Notes: generated by a model not told the origin, from the sequence alone. A DNA stretch of 64,000 bases from an uncultured Bacteroidales bacterium (GCA_900545245.1 UQYV01000004.1:54686-118685); one strand, 5' to 3'; counted from the stretch's first letter, positions 53,768 to 62,503 are shown. Translations and numbers: made by a program.

Positions 53768-55849
53768 TTAGTGCTTGATGATCAGCTTCGAGTTGATGTT
53801 GTCCACAGTGAATGTCCCGAACTTTTGCAGGACGCTCTCGCCGAGAAGCAGCGGGGCTTTCTGACTCTTGACTACAGAGGCATCCACGTTGTGGAGTACC
53901 GCATCACCAATCCTGACCTCTTTCAGGGTGATAACGGTGCCTTCGGATATCCCACCATCGGCAACCTGGTAGTACTTCTTCCTCTTGATGTCGTCTTTTG
54001 AAAGGTAGTTGTTCTTGAGCATGAAATCCGCCTCAACCTTGCTGATGGTCACATCGCTCGCACCAGTATCGAAGATCATGCTTAGGGGCAGTCCGTTCAC
54101 ACTGCAATCCACGTTGAATGTGCCTCCAGATCGTCTGGTAATGGCCACTTCGGTGATTTGCTCCTCCACATCTGCGGGTCTCTCCTGCTTCATCTTCTCT
54201 ATCCTAGCAGAATGCTTCTCCTTATACTTGGCAATTATCTCTTTGAAGTCTGCCCGGTTCCGGATGGCATCCAGATCATCATCGTACTCGATGTGCGCGA
54301 ACTTGCAGTATCCCATCTCAAGGCCTCTCTCTAGCGCCTTCACGGCCTCGTCAAGTTTTCCCATCCGGGAGTATAAGCAGGCCTTATCGTAGTAGCGGCC
54401 GATGTTGTACGGCTCATCGTCAATGAGCTCCTGCATCCACTCTTCCGCTTCCTGGTCCCGGCCAAGGAAATGCAGGGCGTATTGACGGCAACTTCCATCG
54501 ATTACGGTCGTGTCCATCTGAAGGACCTTCTCAAAATCCGCCGCGGCCAGAGCACTCTCTCCCCTCTTCCTGAATAACTGTCCCCGCATCAGGAAAATAT
54601 AAGGGTATTTTTTGTCGACGTCAATCCCCTGGTCATAGCACTCCATTGCCGATGAGTCATCACCGGAGAGTTCATGGCACCAACCTTTGGCGTAATATGC
54701 GAACGCATTTGCGGGATCTATCTCAATTGCCCGGTCAAAAGCCTTGATTGCCTCCGGGAAACGGCCGGCGGTTCGCAGGATCTGTCCTTTCCGGCAACTG
54801 TTGTAGTAGTCGTCATTCATGGTTATGGCGGCCTCTATCTCACTCAAAGCCTTGTCGGTGAGACCAAACTCGCTGTAGCAGTCAGCCCAGTGGTAGTATA
54901 TGAACTCATCCTTTCCGTAGTCGTTTTCCAGGGCATCGTACTCAGCAATGGCATTCTCGTACTCTCCTGCCTGTTCGTAGATGGCGAGCATCAACACACG
55001 CCACTGGCTCTTGTTATCACTGGACCTCATCTTTGCCTTCGCCTTGGCAATGGCATAAGACCGGTGTTTCATCATCACTTTTACCAGAGCAGTACCAAAG
55101 GCGTCGCTGTCCTTTTCATACCAGGTAATGGCATCATCAATTGCCTTGTCCGTCTCTCCAAGCCTATCGTATGCCCGGCTGCGGATTTTGTAAGAGCTGG
55201 CGTAGTCAGCGTCATACTTAACGCTCTTGTCAAGCATGCCGATAGCGCCCTGGTAATCTCCGCGCTCAATCATGTTGCGCGCTAGGCCCACCATCGCTGC
55301 AACATCACTTTCATCCTCTTTGAGCATCTGACGGTATACGATATCCGCTTCATCCAAGCGTTTCAGTTCGAAAAGTCCCTGAGCAAGGTCAAAGGAGATG
55401 CTCTGCACATTATCCTTGTTGTCTTTTCGGGCCAAATCCAGCGACTTGCGCAGGCATTCCACCGACTTCCCGGTCTCACCCAGGGCATCGTACACCGATC
55501 CCTTCCACCACCAGAGCGTGGAGTTATAGAAGCCGGATTTCTTGGGCTTGTTGACCTTGATGGCCTCATTGACGGCAGACAGCGCAGAACCGTATTCTTC
55601 GCGGTTGCGGTAGATGCGGCACAACAGCATCCAGCACTCCACGTCATCAGGCGTTGACCGCAGCTGCTCGGTGAGCAATTTAATGGCTTGTGCCTCGTCC
55701 TGGTCTTCCTGAAGGACTTCCCAGGCTTTCTGGAGGTTGTACGGTTTGTTGTCTTTCTTTGTCTGGGCCGATGCGGTCTCAGAGCAAGAGCAGCTGACGG
55801 TGCAGAACACCACAATGAACGCTGCGATGGAGGTGAAAAGTTTTCTCAT
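53768..55849 (-). CDS. TPR-repeat lipoprotein with C-terminal retropepsin-like aspartic protease domain
   Basis: A 693-residue exported protein (signal with 'FCTVSCSCSE', so probably a lipoprotein). Residues 40-540 are about a dozen TPR units, for example 'AIKAFDRAIEIDPANAFAYY'. The last 130 residues are a clan AA aspartic protease unit: 'LPLSMIFDTGASDVTIS' (catalytic Asp near residue 588), 'YQVADGGISEGTVITL' and 'LLLGESVLQKFGTFTVDN'. Such single-domain proteases act as dimers. A TPR scaffold with a protease outside the cytoplasm suggests processing of a partner protein. The partner is unknown. Spaced 28 bp after the membrane protein gene upstream. Confidence 0.85.
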   Translation of the reverse strand: MRKLFTSIAAFIVVFCTVSCSCSETASAQTKKDNKPYNLQKAWEVLQEDQDEAQAIKLLTEQLRSTPDDVECWMLLCRIYRNREEYGSALSAVNEAIKVNKPKKSGFYNSTLWWWKGSVYDALGETGKSVECLRKSLDLARKDNKDNVQSISFDLAQGLFELKRLDEADIVYRQMLKEDESDVAAMVGLARNMIERGDYQGAIGMLDKSVKYDADYASSYKIRSRAYDRLGETDKAIDDAITWYEKDSDAFGTALVKVMMKHRSYAIAKAKAKMRSSDNKSQWRVLMLAIYEQAGEYENAIAEYDALENDYGKDEFIYYHWADCYSEFGLTDKALSEIEAAITMNDDYYNSCRKGQILRTAGRFPEAIKAFDRAIEIDPANAFAYYAKGWCHELSGDDSSAMECYDQGIDVDKKYPYIFLMRGQLFRKRGESALAAADFEKVLQMDTTVIDGSCRQYALHFLGRDQEAEEWMQELIDDEPYNIGRYYDKACLYSRMGKLDEAVKALERGLEMGYCKFAHIEYDDDLDAIRNRADFKEIIAKYKEKHSARIEKMKQERPADVEEQITEVAITRRSGGTFNVDCSVNGLPLSMIFDTGASDVTISKVEADFMLKNNYLSKDDIKRKKYYQVADGGISEGTVITLKEVRIGDAVLHNVDASVVKSQKAPLLLGESVLQKFGTFTVDNINSKLIIKH

Positions 55850-55876
55850 GTCTTTATGTTTTTCAGGTTTATTCCA

Positions 55877-56626
55877 TTATCTGATTGTTCCGTCCGGATG
55901 AAGGAATCCGATCTTGCGGGCGCTGTTTTCCCCTTTCCCGTTGCGTATCTCCATGATGTGCTCCTTCTGGCGGTCTTCTGCAAGATCCAATATCTCGAGA
56001 CACATCGGAAGATAGGCAGAGAACTCTTTTGCGGAGACGCAGAGGGACTCCGTAGAGAAGGCTATCCTGCTGTTCCCGTTGCCATCACGAACCGTCACCT
56101 TCGCGAGGTATACCTCTTTCATTGTCTCCAGTGCAGCCTTCTGGTTCCCCTCGATCGCGGCAGGAATCGGCGGCAGGTCGTACTCGCGTGAGATTTCGAC
56201 CTGACATTGGCTGCGGACACGCAGGATGCACTCCTTCCCGTTACTTGTCCAGCGAATATCATCGCCATTGACAACAGGAGAGAAGCCTCGCTTCCTGAGG
56301 ATGCAGCAGACTTTCTCAGCATTGATCCCGCCGCGCTTGCGTGCAGCCCTGATGGCTACTGGAACGAGGAATGCGAGAGCACAGATGCTGGCTACGGTAT
56401 ACTTCACCCACGGAAGGCTGGCCCGCATGACTACGGCCAGGCCTGCAGCCATGACCAGCATGCTCATCTGCTCCACCGGGCCACCCAGGCAGATGCGGCG
56501 GTGTTTCTTTTCCTTCTCCACCTTGTTGGCAGGTTCCTGGCTGTTTTCTTCAGCCTTCACTTCGTTTGCGCTTGCCACCTCAACCTCGTTGATCTCGGGC
56601 ATCTGAATGTTCTCCTTGTTCTCCAT
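55877..56626 (-). CDS. two-helix membrane protein of unknown function
   Basis: A 249-residue protein. Residues 1-45 are acidic and low-complexity, two membrane helices follow ('MSMLVMAAGLAVVM' and 'YTVASICALAFLVPVAI'), and the rest is a soluble domain with 'VCCILRKRGFSPVVNGDDIR' and 'CLEILDLAEDRQKEHIMEIR'. The soluble part resembles, in strand-helix pattern only, the next protein and YbjN-type chaperone folds; this is weak. The AAACGA leader motif precedes the start. It probably anchors a complex with its neighbours at the membrane (inference). Confidence 0.6.
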   Translation of the reverse strand: MENKENIQMPEINEVEVASANEVKAEENSQEPANKVEKEKKHRRICLGGPVEQMSMLVMAAGLAVVMRASLPWVKYTVASICALAFLVPVAIRAARKRGGINAEKVCCILRKRGFSPVVNGDDIRWTSNGKECILRVRSQCQVEISREYDLPPIPAAIEGNQKAALETMKEVYLAKVTVRDGNGNSRIAFSTESLCVSAKEFSAYLPMCLEILDLAEDRQKEHIMEIRNGKGENSARKIGFLHPDGTIR

Positions 56627-56655
56627 ATGTTTAGTTCGTTTTATTGGTTTTCCGT

Positions 56656-57147
56656 TTAGCTGGGCTGCTGGGTCTCTGCCTGGTGCATCATGAATGCCGC
56701 AATCGACTCGGCCTGCATAGCCTCCGCAACACTATCACGGATTTCCGCGAATCTTCTTACAGATTTCATCAACTGTTTGAACAAGGCGTCAAATATTCCC
56801 TCGAATTCCCCGCGTGTCTTGCAGAAACACTCTGCCGAGAACCATATATACATCTCCTCGCCCTCCGGACAGAGGAACACCTTGGTCAGCGTCGTGCTTG
56901 CCATCGTCATACTGGCAAGGAAGAGTTGCTCGTCAATCTCGTCCCAGCCTGCAGGCATTACAACGGCAACCGAAATCCTGCCGCGTCGGAAGCCAATGAC
57001 CAGGTTGCTCTCGAACCCAAGATCCACGTAGTAGGAATCGCCATCTCTTGTGGCTTCCATCCCCATGCTCTTAAGGCACCTCCCGATGAACGGGAGGGTC
57101 GTGCTCATCAATGCCGGGTCCATCGTTGTGTTCACTGCCGTCCTCAT
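56656..57147 (-). CDS. small cytoplasmic protein, possibly YbjN/secretion-chaperone-like
   Basis: A 163-residue protein with no signal peptide. The order 'IGRCLKSMGMEATRDGDSYY', several beta strands ('LVIGFRRGRISVAVVMPAG', 'EMYIWFSAECFC') and a C-terminal helix fits a YbjN/type III chaperone-like fold, but I have no diagnostic motif. It overlaps the upstream DUF3825-like gene by four bases (ATGA), implying coupled translation. Probably a partner of that protein. Family assignment is uncertain. Confidence 0.5.
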   Translation of the reverse strand: MRTAVNTTMDPALMSTTLPFIGRCLKSMGMEATRDGDSYYVDLGFESNLVIGFRRGRISVAVVMPAGWDEIDEQLFLASMTMASTTLTKVFLCPEGEEMYIWFSAECFCKTRGEFEGIFDALFKQLMKSVRRFAEIRDSVAEAMQAESIAAFMMHQAETQQPS

Positions 57148-58358
57148 GCTGCAAGTCCTCCCTTGAAAATGGTTTCCGGTTTCAGCCAGGCCTCGTCGGG
57201 CATCGCAATGAGCCGCGCGTTCTGGTAGGCTCCCTCGATGGGCAGGATGGTCTCCGGCAGATAGATGCCATCTTCCGGTGTCAGTACCAGAGCGAAATCA
57301 GGTGCTTGCTTGTAGCTTCCGTTGAGGTAGATGGGCATCAGGAGCTGAATGCCGTTCTTCTGGGGACGGTACATCGGGGTGATGTACTTGAAGTTCCTCT
57401 TGGCCATCCTCTTGGCGAGCTCGATGGCCTTCTCAAGGTCACCAGCCACTTCAGCAGGATTCTTTCCCTGGTACTCTTTGGGGAACCGGGAACGGTTGTC
57501 CTGGATGATGTGGAAGAGGTGGTCGAAGTTGGCATCGATCTGCCAGCCGGACTGGAAGATGACCTCGTTGACGTCCACGAAGAAGGTGGCCGGCTCCGGC
57601 TTTGCCTCGTCCTTAAACCCGTATTGGCGCCTGCCGTAGATGCCGGACTTGTTCATGATGGGGTTCTCGTAGTACTCCTCGCCATTGGACTTCTTCCGTA
57701 CCTCTGCAAGGATCAGGATGTCGTTGCCGAAGGTGTCGGGAAGATTGGTGTTGAAGAGGATGTGCTGGCCATCCGCGCTGTACACAATCTTGTTTGCCTT
57801 CCCCTCGGCTGCTTCCTTGCGGAGCTTGCAGAAGATGTTCTCAAGGTAGGACTTGAGAATCGGGTACTTGCAGGCGCACTCCTTGCCGGTAAAGTTCCAG
57901 GGCTCCGGAACTGCGCTCGACGCGATGCTCTCGAGGAAGGCTTCGAAGGCTTCCTTCGAGGCAAAGTAGATGTCACCCATGTGGGGCTTCCCCGCAAGGT
58001 TGATCTCCACGCGGATGCCCCGCCAGGTAGTCCAGGTCACCCCGTCGTAGGTGTTCCGTTTCCGGTTCCGGGTGAACAGACCGACAATGTCCTCGCCAGA
58101 GATGGTCTTCAGGCCGGTGTTGATGACCTTGTAAGCCGCATGCTCCTCATCGATTGGCGCACCGTGGAAGTTGTTGCACCCGTAGGAGTTCAGGTTGGTC
58201 GCCACCAGAGGGTCCACGATGGTATCCACCTCATAGGCTTTCATGGTCTTGCCCGTTCCCTGGAGGAGGTGATTGAGCTGCGCGAGCTGAGCGCTGAAGT
58301 TGCTGATGTAACCGAACTTCTTGAGTCCGAAACCGATCTGAGTTGCAAAGTTTTTCAT
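57144..58358 (-). CDS. DUF3825-like protein
   Basis: A 404-residue soluble protein. The pattern 'GIRVEINLAGKPHMGDIYFA', 'FEAFLESIASSAVPEPW' and 'RPQKNGIQLLMPIYLNG' is what I recall for DUF3825, a family of unknown function. No catalytic motif is evident. It is the first gene after an ECF-type promoter (58428-58455), with a leader of about 70 nt. Coupled to the 163-residue protein downstream. Function unknown; the family name is from memory and should be treated as probable only. Confidence 0.55.
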   Translation of the reverse strand: MKNFATQIGFGLKKFGYISNFSAQLAQLNHLLQGTGKTMKAYEVDTIVDPLVATNLNSYGCNNFHGAPIDEEHAAYKVINTGLKTISGEDIVGLFTRNRKRNTYDGVTWTTWRGIRVEINLAGKPHMGDIYFASKEAFEAFLESIASSAVPEPWNFTGKECACKYPILKSYLENIFCKLRKEAAEGKANKIVYSADGQHILFNTNLPDTFGNDILILAEVRKKSNGEEYYENPIMNKSGIYGRRQYGFKDEAKPEPATFFVDVNEVIFQSGWQIDANFDHLFHIIQDNRSRFPKEYQGKNPAEVAGDLEKAIELAKRMAKRNFKYITPMYRPQKNGIQLLMPIYLNGSYKQAPDFALVLTPEDGIYLPETILPIEGAYQNARLIAMPDEAWLKPETIFKGGLAA

Positions 58359-58427
58359 TTTCTTTTTCCTTTTTTTGATTTGACTTATGTTCTTGGCCGC
58401 TGAGGCCGCACCGGCCTCTGCATCCTT

Positions 58428-58455
58428 TAACGTAGAAGCCGGTGCTTTCTTACAA
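58428..58455 (-). promoter_or_regulatory. ECF-type promoter 1 (before DUF3825-like gene)
   Basis: On the - strand TTGTAAGAA (58455-58447), 14 bp, CGTTA (58432-58428). Same form as four other sites in this cluster. Confidence 0.7.
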
Positions 58456-58471
58456 CCAACGTGTTCTTTTT

Positions 58472-60568
58472 TTAGAATGCCATCGGAAGTTTAAGCCCGT
58501 TGATGAAGTGGCGGTAGTCATCCCATCCATCTGTCTTTTCAGCGCGGTCAGCCCGCAGCTGCTGGAGGAACTCCTCATCGCTGCGCTCCTTGTCCAGAGC
58601 CATCTCGATGAGCTTGCACTCTTCGGTCTCTTCCTCTCCCTCCTCTGCCTTCGTCTCCTCCCTGTAAGCCTCGATCAGTTCAGGATGCAGCCACAACATC
58701 CACCGAAAGGCCAGATGGTACTTCTCGTAGGACGGATTCTCCGCGATGAGATTACGCATCACGCCAAGACCAGGGTCACCGTACTGCCTCTCGTTCAAGA
58801 TTGCCAGGCGGTACTTCAGTTTCCGGAAGGAGATGGAGTCGAGTCCCATCTCCCTTGCGGAGTTGAAGATGGCAAGCATCCGGTAGTAGACATCCTCCAG
58901 TTCAGCCCACTTCTCCTTGTCTTCAAGGCATCGTGCCAGTAGGTAGAGTCCCAGCAGGTTGTTGTCGAGCCAGGTCTGGTCAATGTTCCGGAGGATCGCC
59001 TCGGCTGCGTCTTTCTTCCCGCTGTAGTACAGGCCGCAGGCATTCATCACAGAGTAATCTTTCCCTGCTCCGTTCACAGTCGTCCACCATTTCCCCTTAA
59101 GGCAATCGTCATCGACTGTGAAAGCCATCGCGCGGGTCAGGTAGTCGTACGCCCTGTCCGAATGACCAGCAGCAGCTTCCACCGAAGCCATCTCATACAA
59201 GGTGACGGCGGCCCCGTCGTAATCCTTGCTTTTCTCGAAGGCGCTGATGGCTTCGCCGATGCTCAGTTCCCGGTCGATGGCATCACTGTCGTTGAAGTCT
59301 TCCGCAAAGTCGAGCACCGCCCTGGAGACCCTGACGGAAGCAGGGCTCATAGGCCGCACCAGCTCCAGACCGTCAAAGGTCCTGGCACGGCTCAATGCGA
59401 CGTAGGCCTGGCCGTTGGAGAAAGCACCGCGCCCAAAGTCGATGGCCACGTGGTCGAAAGTCAGGGACTGGCTCTTGTGGATGGTGATGGCCCAAGCCAG
59501 TCGGAGCGGCAGCTGCTCCACTTTCCCGGTGACGGTCTTGATGCAGCACTTCTTCTCGTGATCGTACTCGTAGTCGATGCTCTCCCACTCGTCCCTCTCT
59601 ACGATGTACTGTTCCCCGCCCTCCAATTTCACCGTCACGTTATCCTCGCCAAGCTCGACGATTTCACCAATGGTGCCGTTGACCCAGCGGCGGCCCCTGT
59701 CGTTCTTGGTGAACATCACCTGGGCGCCTACCTTGAAGGTAAGGAGCTCTTCGGCAACGTCTGAAGTAATCCGAGTCTTTCCGCTGTAGATGGCCTGGTA
59801 GGTCTTCTCATCAGAATCGATTTCAGCAAGACGGCCATCGTTGATCCGCTTGGCATCGGCATTCGTGGAGCAAAGGGTGATTCTCATCCGTTCGTCTTCG
59901 CACAGGGAGACCCGGCTGTTGATTTTGAGCAAGTCACGGACGGTCATCTTGCCAAGCCGCACGTGATCGAGCAGCTCGATGAAGCCAGGATCGCTCTGCC
60001 GGTAAATCTTCAGGAATTCAATCTTGGGCAGGTTGATCCTTTCGATGGCGGCAGCCTTGTAGAAGTAGAAGCACTCGTGGCCGTAGATCTCCTTCAGGGT
60101 TTCCCGGTCCTTTTGGGTGGCGATGGGCTCCAGCTGGAACATATCGCCGACAAAGACCATCTGTATACCGCCGAACGGAGCAGAATTGCCCACATAGTGC
60201 CGGAGTGTCCTGTCTATGGCGTCGATGATGTCGCAGCGGACCATCGACACCTCATCGATGATGATGGTGTCGAGATTCCTGACCAGACCGATCTTCGTCC
60301 TATTCATGCTCCCAATCTCTCCGGGCCCCAGGACCCCGAAGTTAAACCCGAAGAACGAATGGATGGTCTGTCCTCCAGCGTTGATGGCAGCCTGTCCGGT
60401 AGGTGCCAGGATGACGAACTTTTTCCGAACACCCTCCTGCACGTTCTTCAGGAAAGTGGTCTTACCGGTGCCTGCGCGGCCGGCAAGGAAAAAGCTGTTG
60501 TTGGTGCGTTCAATCATCCGGTAGGCGGATCTCTGCTCGTTGTTGGTGCTGTCGAATTTTGCTTCCAT
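58472..60568 (-). CDS. Pif1-type SF1B helicase with C-terminal TPR-like region
   Basis: A 698-residue protein. Helicase motifs are clear: Walker A 'GRAGTGKTT' (30-38), 'LAPTGQAAINAGGQTIHSFF', Walker B 'IIIDEVSMV', 'QMVFVGDMFQLEP', 'GAQVMFTKND' and, for motifs V/VI, 'AITIHKSQSLTFD' and 'AYVALSRAR'. The helicase ends near residue 410. Residues 420-640 are helical and TPR-like ('SDRAYDYLTRAMAFTV', 'DAAEAILRNIDQTW'), then an acidic tail. Pif1-type enzymes unwind DNA 5' to 3' and resolve DNA-RNA or quadruplex structures. The added tail suggests docking to a partner. Preceded by an ECF-type promoter and the AAACGA leader. Confidence 0.88.
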   Translation of the reverse strand: MEAKFDSTNNEQRSAYRMIERTNNSFFLAGRAGTGKTTFLKNVQEGVRKKFVILAPTGQAAINAGGQTIHSFFGFNFGVLGPGEIGSMNRTKIGLVRNLDTIIIDEVSMVRCDIIDAIDRTLRHYVGNSAPFGGIQMVFVGDMFQLEPIATQKDRETLKEIYGHECFYFYKAAAIERINLPKIEFLKIYRQSDPGFIELLDHVRLGKMTVRDLLKINSRVSLCEDERMRITLCSTNADAKRINDGRLAEIDSDEKTYQAIYSGKTRITSDVAEELLTFKVGAQVMFTKNDRGRRWVNGTIGEIVELGEDNVTVKLEGGEQYIVERDEWESIDYEYDHEKKCCIKTVTGKVEQLPLRLAWAITIHKSQSLTFDHVAIDFGRGAFSNGQAYVALSRARTFDGLELVRPMSPASVRVSRAVLDFAEDFNDSDAIDRELSIGEAISAFEKSKDYDGAAVTLYEMASVEAAAGHSDRAYDYLTRAMAFTVDDDCLKGKWWTTVNGAGKDYSVMNACGLYYSGKKDAAEAILRNIDQTWLDNNLLGLYLLARCLEDKEKWAELEDVYYRMLAIFNSAREMGLDSISFRKLKYRLAILNERQYGDPGLGVMRNLIAENPSYEKYHLAFRWMLWLHPELIEAYREETKAEEGEEETEECKLIEMALDKERSDEEFLQQLRADRAEKTDGWDDYRHFINGLKLPMAF

Positions 60569-60607
60569 CGTATTTCGTCGTTTAAATTGGTTATCGTTCG
60601 ATACTGC

Positions 60608-60635
60608 TAACGGCGTCTGCGGACTTTTCTTACAA
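60608..60635 (-). promoter_or_regulatory. ECF-type promoter 2 (before helicase)
   Basis: On the - strand TTGTAAGAA (60635-60627), 14 bp, CGTTA (60612-60608), 39 nt before the helicase ATG. Confidence 0.75.
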
Positions 60636-60639
60636 CTTT

Positions 60640-60984
60640 CTATGCTGCCAGATACGAAAAGCCTCTGACCGGCTGACCGAATATCTTCTGCGTAACACGC
60701 GAGACATACTTCTTGGTAGCAGCGCGGTGTTTGTTGCTTTTATCCCCGATATTCTTCTGGAGTTTCCAGTACTCCTTGCAGACCCTCTTTTCCACAATTC
60801 GGCGGACCATACGCTTTGTAGCGCCGTCTTCAATGCCTATAGACAATGAGCCCAGCTCTGCGCCGTCTTTGAACGCCAGTTTCTCCTCTGCGATTGAGCG
60901 GCAGAGAGAATGAGACTTCTTCTTGTTGTCGGATTTAGAGGCCAGATTGCGGCCGTAGATGTAATGGTTCTTAATGTTCTTCAT
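60640..60984 (-). CDS. small basic protein of unknown function
   Basis: About 114 residues from ATG 60984, rich in Lys/Arg ('NLASKSDNKKKSHSLC', 'KRMVRRIVEKRVCKEYWKLQ'), with no signal peptide or membrane segment. The charge suggests nucleic-acid binding, which is only a guess. The start was chosen over an in-frame upstream Met because an ECF-type promoter (61013-61040) leaves 28 nt to this ATG. AAACGAC lies directly upstream. Not recognised as any family. Confidence 0.6.
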   Translation of the reverse strand: MKNIKNHYIYGRNLASKSDNKKKSHSLCRSIAEEKLAFKDGAELGSLSIGIEDGATKRMVRRIVEKRVCKEYWKLQKNIGDKSNKHRAATKKYVSRVTQKIFGQPVRGFSYLAA

Positions 60985-61012
60985 GGTATTGTCGTTTTGC
61001 TTACACAACCTA

Positions 61013-61040
61013 TAACGGATTTGCGCAGGTGATTCTTACA
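61013..61040 (-). promoter_or_regulatory. ECF-type promoter 3 (before small basic protein)
   Basis: On the - strand TGTAAGAA (61040-61033), 15 bp, CGTTA (61017-61013). Spacer is one base longer than in the other four. Confidence 0.7.
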
Positions 61041-61102
61041 GGCGGGGGCAAAATAAATCCGCCAAGGCACCAGGCCTCGGCGGACCGGACTGCATCGGAT
61101 AC

Positions 61103-61645
61103 CTACGCTGAAAGGCTGTAGCCAGCCTCCAGCAGATCGGCACGCATCTTCTTGAGAACACGGCACTTGCAGGTATCGACGTTGCCGCCGCTCATCTGCG
61201 CTTCTGCCATCATCTCTTCCTTGGTGCGTTCGCCAATCAGCATCTCCGCAACAGTCCGGTCTCGCCCGACGTACGTTGACACGATCCCCTTGAGGGTCTC
61301 AAGCATCTCGTGCCAGTACAACTGGTCGCTGCAGTCTCCGACACTCCCGAAGGATTTGCGGTAACTGACCGTGTCGCTGTACTTTTTGGCGTCGTCTTCG
61401 TTCTTCGGCTGGTCCTCGTGGAGAAGGCCGGTCATGTGAAGAGGGTCGTTCTGGAGCTTGTCCAGCTCGTCGCTTGCGAAGTTCTGAGCCACCTTCTTCG
61501 CCCAAGTGCTGAACTTGGCGTCTTTGGAGGGCTTGTACTTCTCGCGCTTTTCGATCACATGGAACCAAGCGTTCTCAGCAATCATCTCTCTCTCGAAGGA
61601 TGATACCATGCCGAGATGGTCTCTGCCATCGATGTAGAAGAGCAC
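61103..61645 (-). CDS. sigma-70-family (ECF-like) RNA polymerase sigma factor
   Basis: From GTG 61645 the frame gives 180 residues. Region 2 is visible in 'EREMIAENAWFHVIEKREKY' and 'KFSTWAKKVAQNFASDELDK', matching the sigma pattern FSTW-x6-N-x-A-x-D. Region 4 is indicated by 'VAEMLIGERTKEEMMAEAQM' and 'NVDTCKCRVLKKMRADL'. The frame stays open and protein-like upstream ('DFQATLTNELGETIKKS') but reaches no ATG. The ATG at 61731 is followed by A7 and is one base out of frame; one more A would give a start MKKNISIAAA. The real start is thus GTG, slippage at A7, or hidden by an indel. It sits among five ECF-type promoters and likely recognises them. Confidence 0.7.
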   Translation of the reverse strand: MLFYIDGRDHLGMVSSFEREMIAENAWFHVIEKREKYKPSKDAKFSTWAKKVAQNFASDELDKLQNDPLHMTGLLHEDQPKNEDDAKKYSDTVSYRKSFGSVGDCSDQLYWHEMLETLKGIVSTYVGRDRTVAEMLIGERTKEEMMAEAQMSGGNVDTCKCRVLKKMRADLLEAGYSLSA

Positions 61646-61731
61646 GCTCTTCTTGATGGTTTCGCCAAGTTCGTTGGTGAGGGTTGCCTGGAAGTCCGCT
61701 GCTGCCGCTGCGATGGAAATGTTTTTTTCAT

Positions 61732-61968
61732 CTTTCTGTGTTTTTGAACGACCTTGTCTCGGGCAGCACCGTGCTACCCTACATCCGGCCCAAAATACAG
61801 ATTGACCAAACAGCTGACAGTGTTCAAACAGAACGGATGAATCAAATTATCCTTTGCTCGTCCTATAGTATGGACTATACCATTTCAAAGAACTTATTGT
61901 GAGGGAAATCACGGTGCAAAGTTACGAATTTCTTCTGAAACTCACAGCTTTGCCCGCTTCCCGTATCG
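61732..61968 (-). promoter_or_regulatory. intergenic region upstream of the sigma gene with a possible housekeeping promoter
   Basis: No gene is seen here. On the - strand TAACTTTG (61924-61917) matches the TAnnTTTG -7 box, without a clear -33 element. It would leave a leader of about 180 nt before the ATG at 61731. The ECF-type motif found before the other genes is absent, so the sigma gene may be expressed from a housekeeping promoter. Confidence 0.4.
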
Positions 61969-62445
61969 TTATGAGGCCAAAGCCAGGTCGAACAGCTCGA
62001 CCGGGATCCTCTGCAGCCGGATGCCCGGCCACTCGATGGGTCTGTTGGCCGCAGACCGGATGAAGGACCGGGTCGTATCCGAGAGACGGATATTGTGGTA
62101 GCTGAACACCAGGCCATCAACCTCGAAGAAAACGGCCCTCTCCTTGCCGTCGTAGTAGGCTTTCACACCTTTGACCGGGTTCGCGATCCACTCCTCGAAG
62201 AGGTCGGTCGCCCGTCCTTTGATAAAGCCGTACGAGAGCTGGCGCTTCCACCGCTTGTCCTTGATGGCCGAGTTCTGGAGGTTCAAGGCACTGAGTGCCC
62301 TGAAGAAGCCGTCCTGGGTGTCGCACTCCTCTGTTGCAACGTCCAGCGCCTGCGTGATGACCATCTCGTCAATGCCCTTGTCCGTCCTGTTCTCGTTCTC
62401 GCGGTAGATTTTCTCCACCATCTGCGTTTTCATTTCGTTTTTCAT
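61969..62445 (-). CDS. protein of unknown function (158 residues)
   Basis: Starts MKNEMKTQMVEK at 62445; the longer in-frame start would overlap the promoter and the ClpP 3' end. It is soluble: helical N-terminal half ('GIDEMVITQALDVATEEC') and a beta-rich C-terminal half with 'ERAVFFEVDGLVFSYHNIRL' and 'RPIEWPGIRLQRIPVEL'. No motif is recognised. An ECF-type promoter lies 30 nt upstream and the AAACGA leader directly before the ATG, so it belongs to the same regulon as the helicase and ClpP. Confidence 0.6.
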   Translation of the reverse strand: MKNEMKTQMVEKIYRENENRTDKGIDEMVITQALDVATEECDTQDGFFRALSALNLQNSAIKDKRWKRQLSYGFIKGRATDLFEEWIANPVKGVKAYYDGKERAVFFEVDGLVFSYHNIRLSDTTRSFIRSAANRPIEWPGIRLQRIPVELFDLALAS

Positions 62446-62475
62446 TTTTCGTTTCTTTTGCGTTTCTACATCCCC

Positions 62476-62503
62476 TAACGGAAGTCTTGCAGGATTCTTA
62501 CAA
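62476..62503 (-). promoter_or_regulatory. ECF-type promoter 4 (before the 158-residue protein)
   Basis: On the - strand TTGTAAGAA (62503-62495), 14 bp, CGTTA (62480-62476). It overlaps the last codons of the ClpP C-terminal frame. Confidence 0.75.

Noticed and set aside
57111..58403. 430-codon frame on the + strand opposite the DUF3825-like gene
   Set aside because: Composition is typical of an antisense shadow, with no start signal; the - strand frame has a coherent protein sequence, coupling and a promoter.
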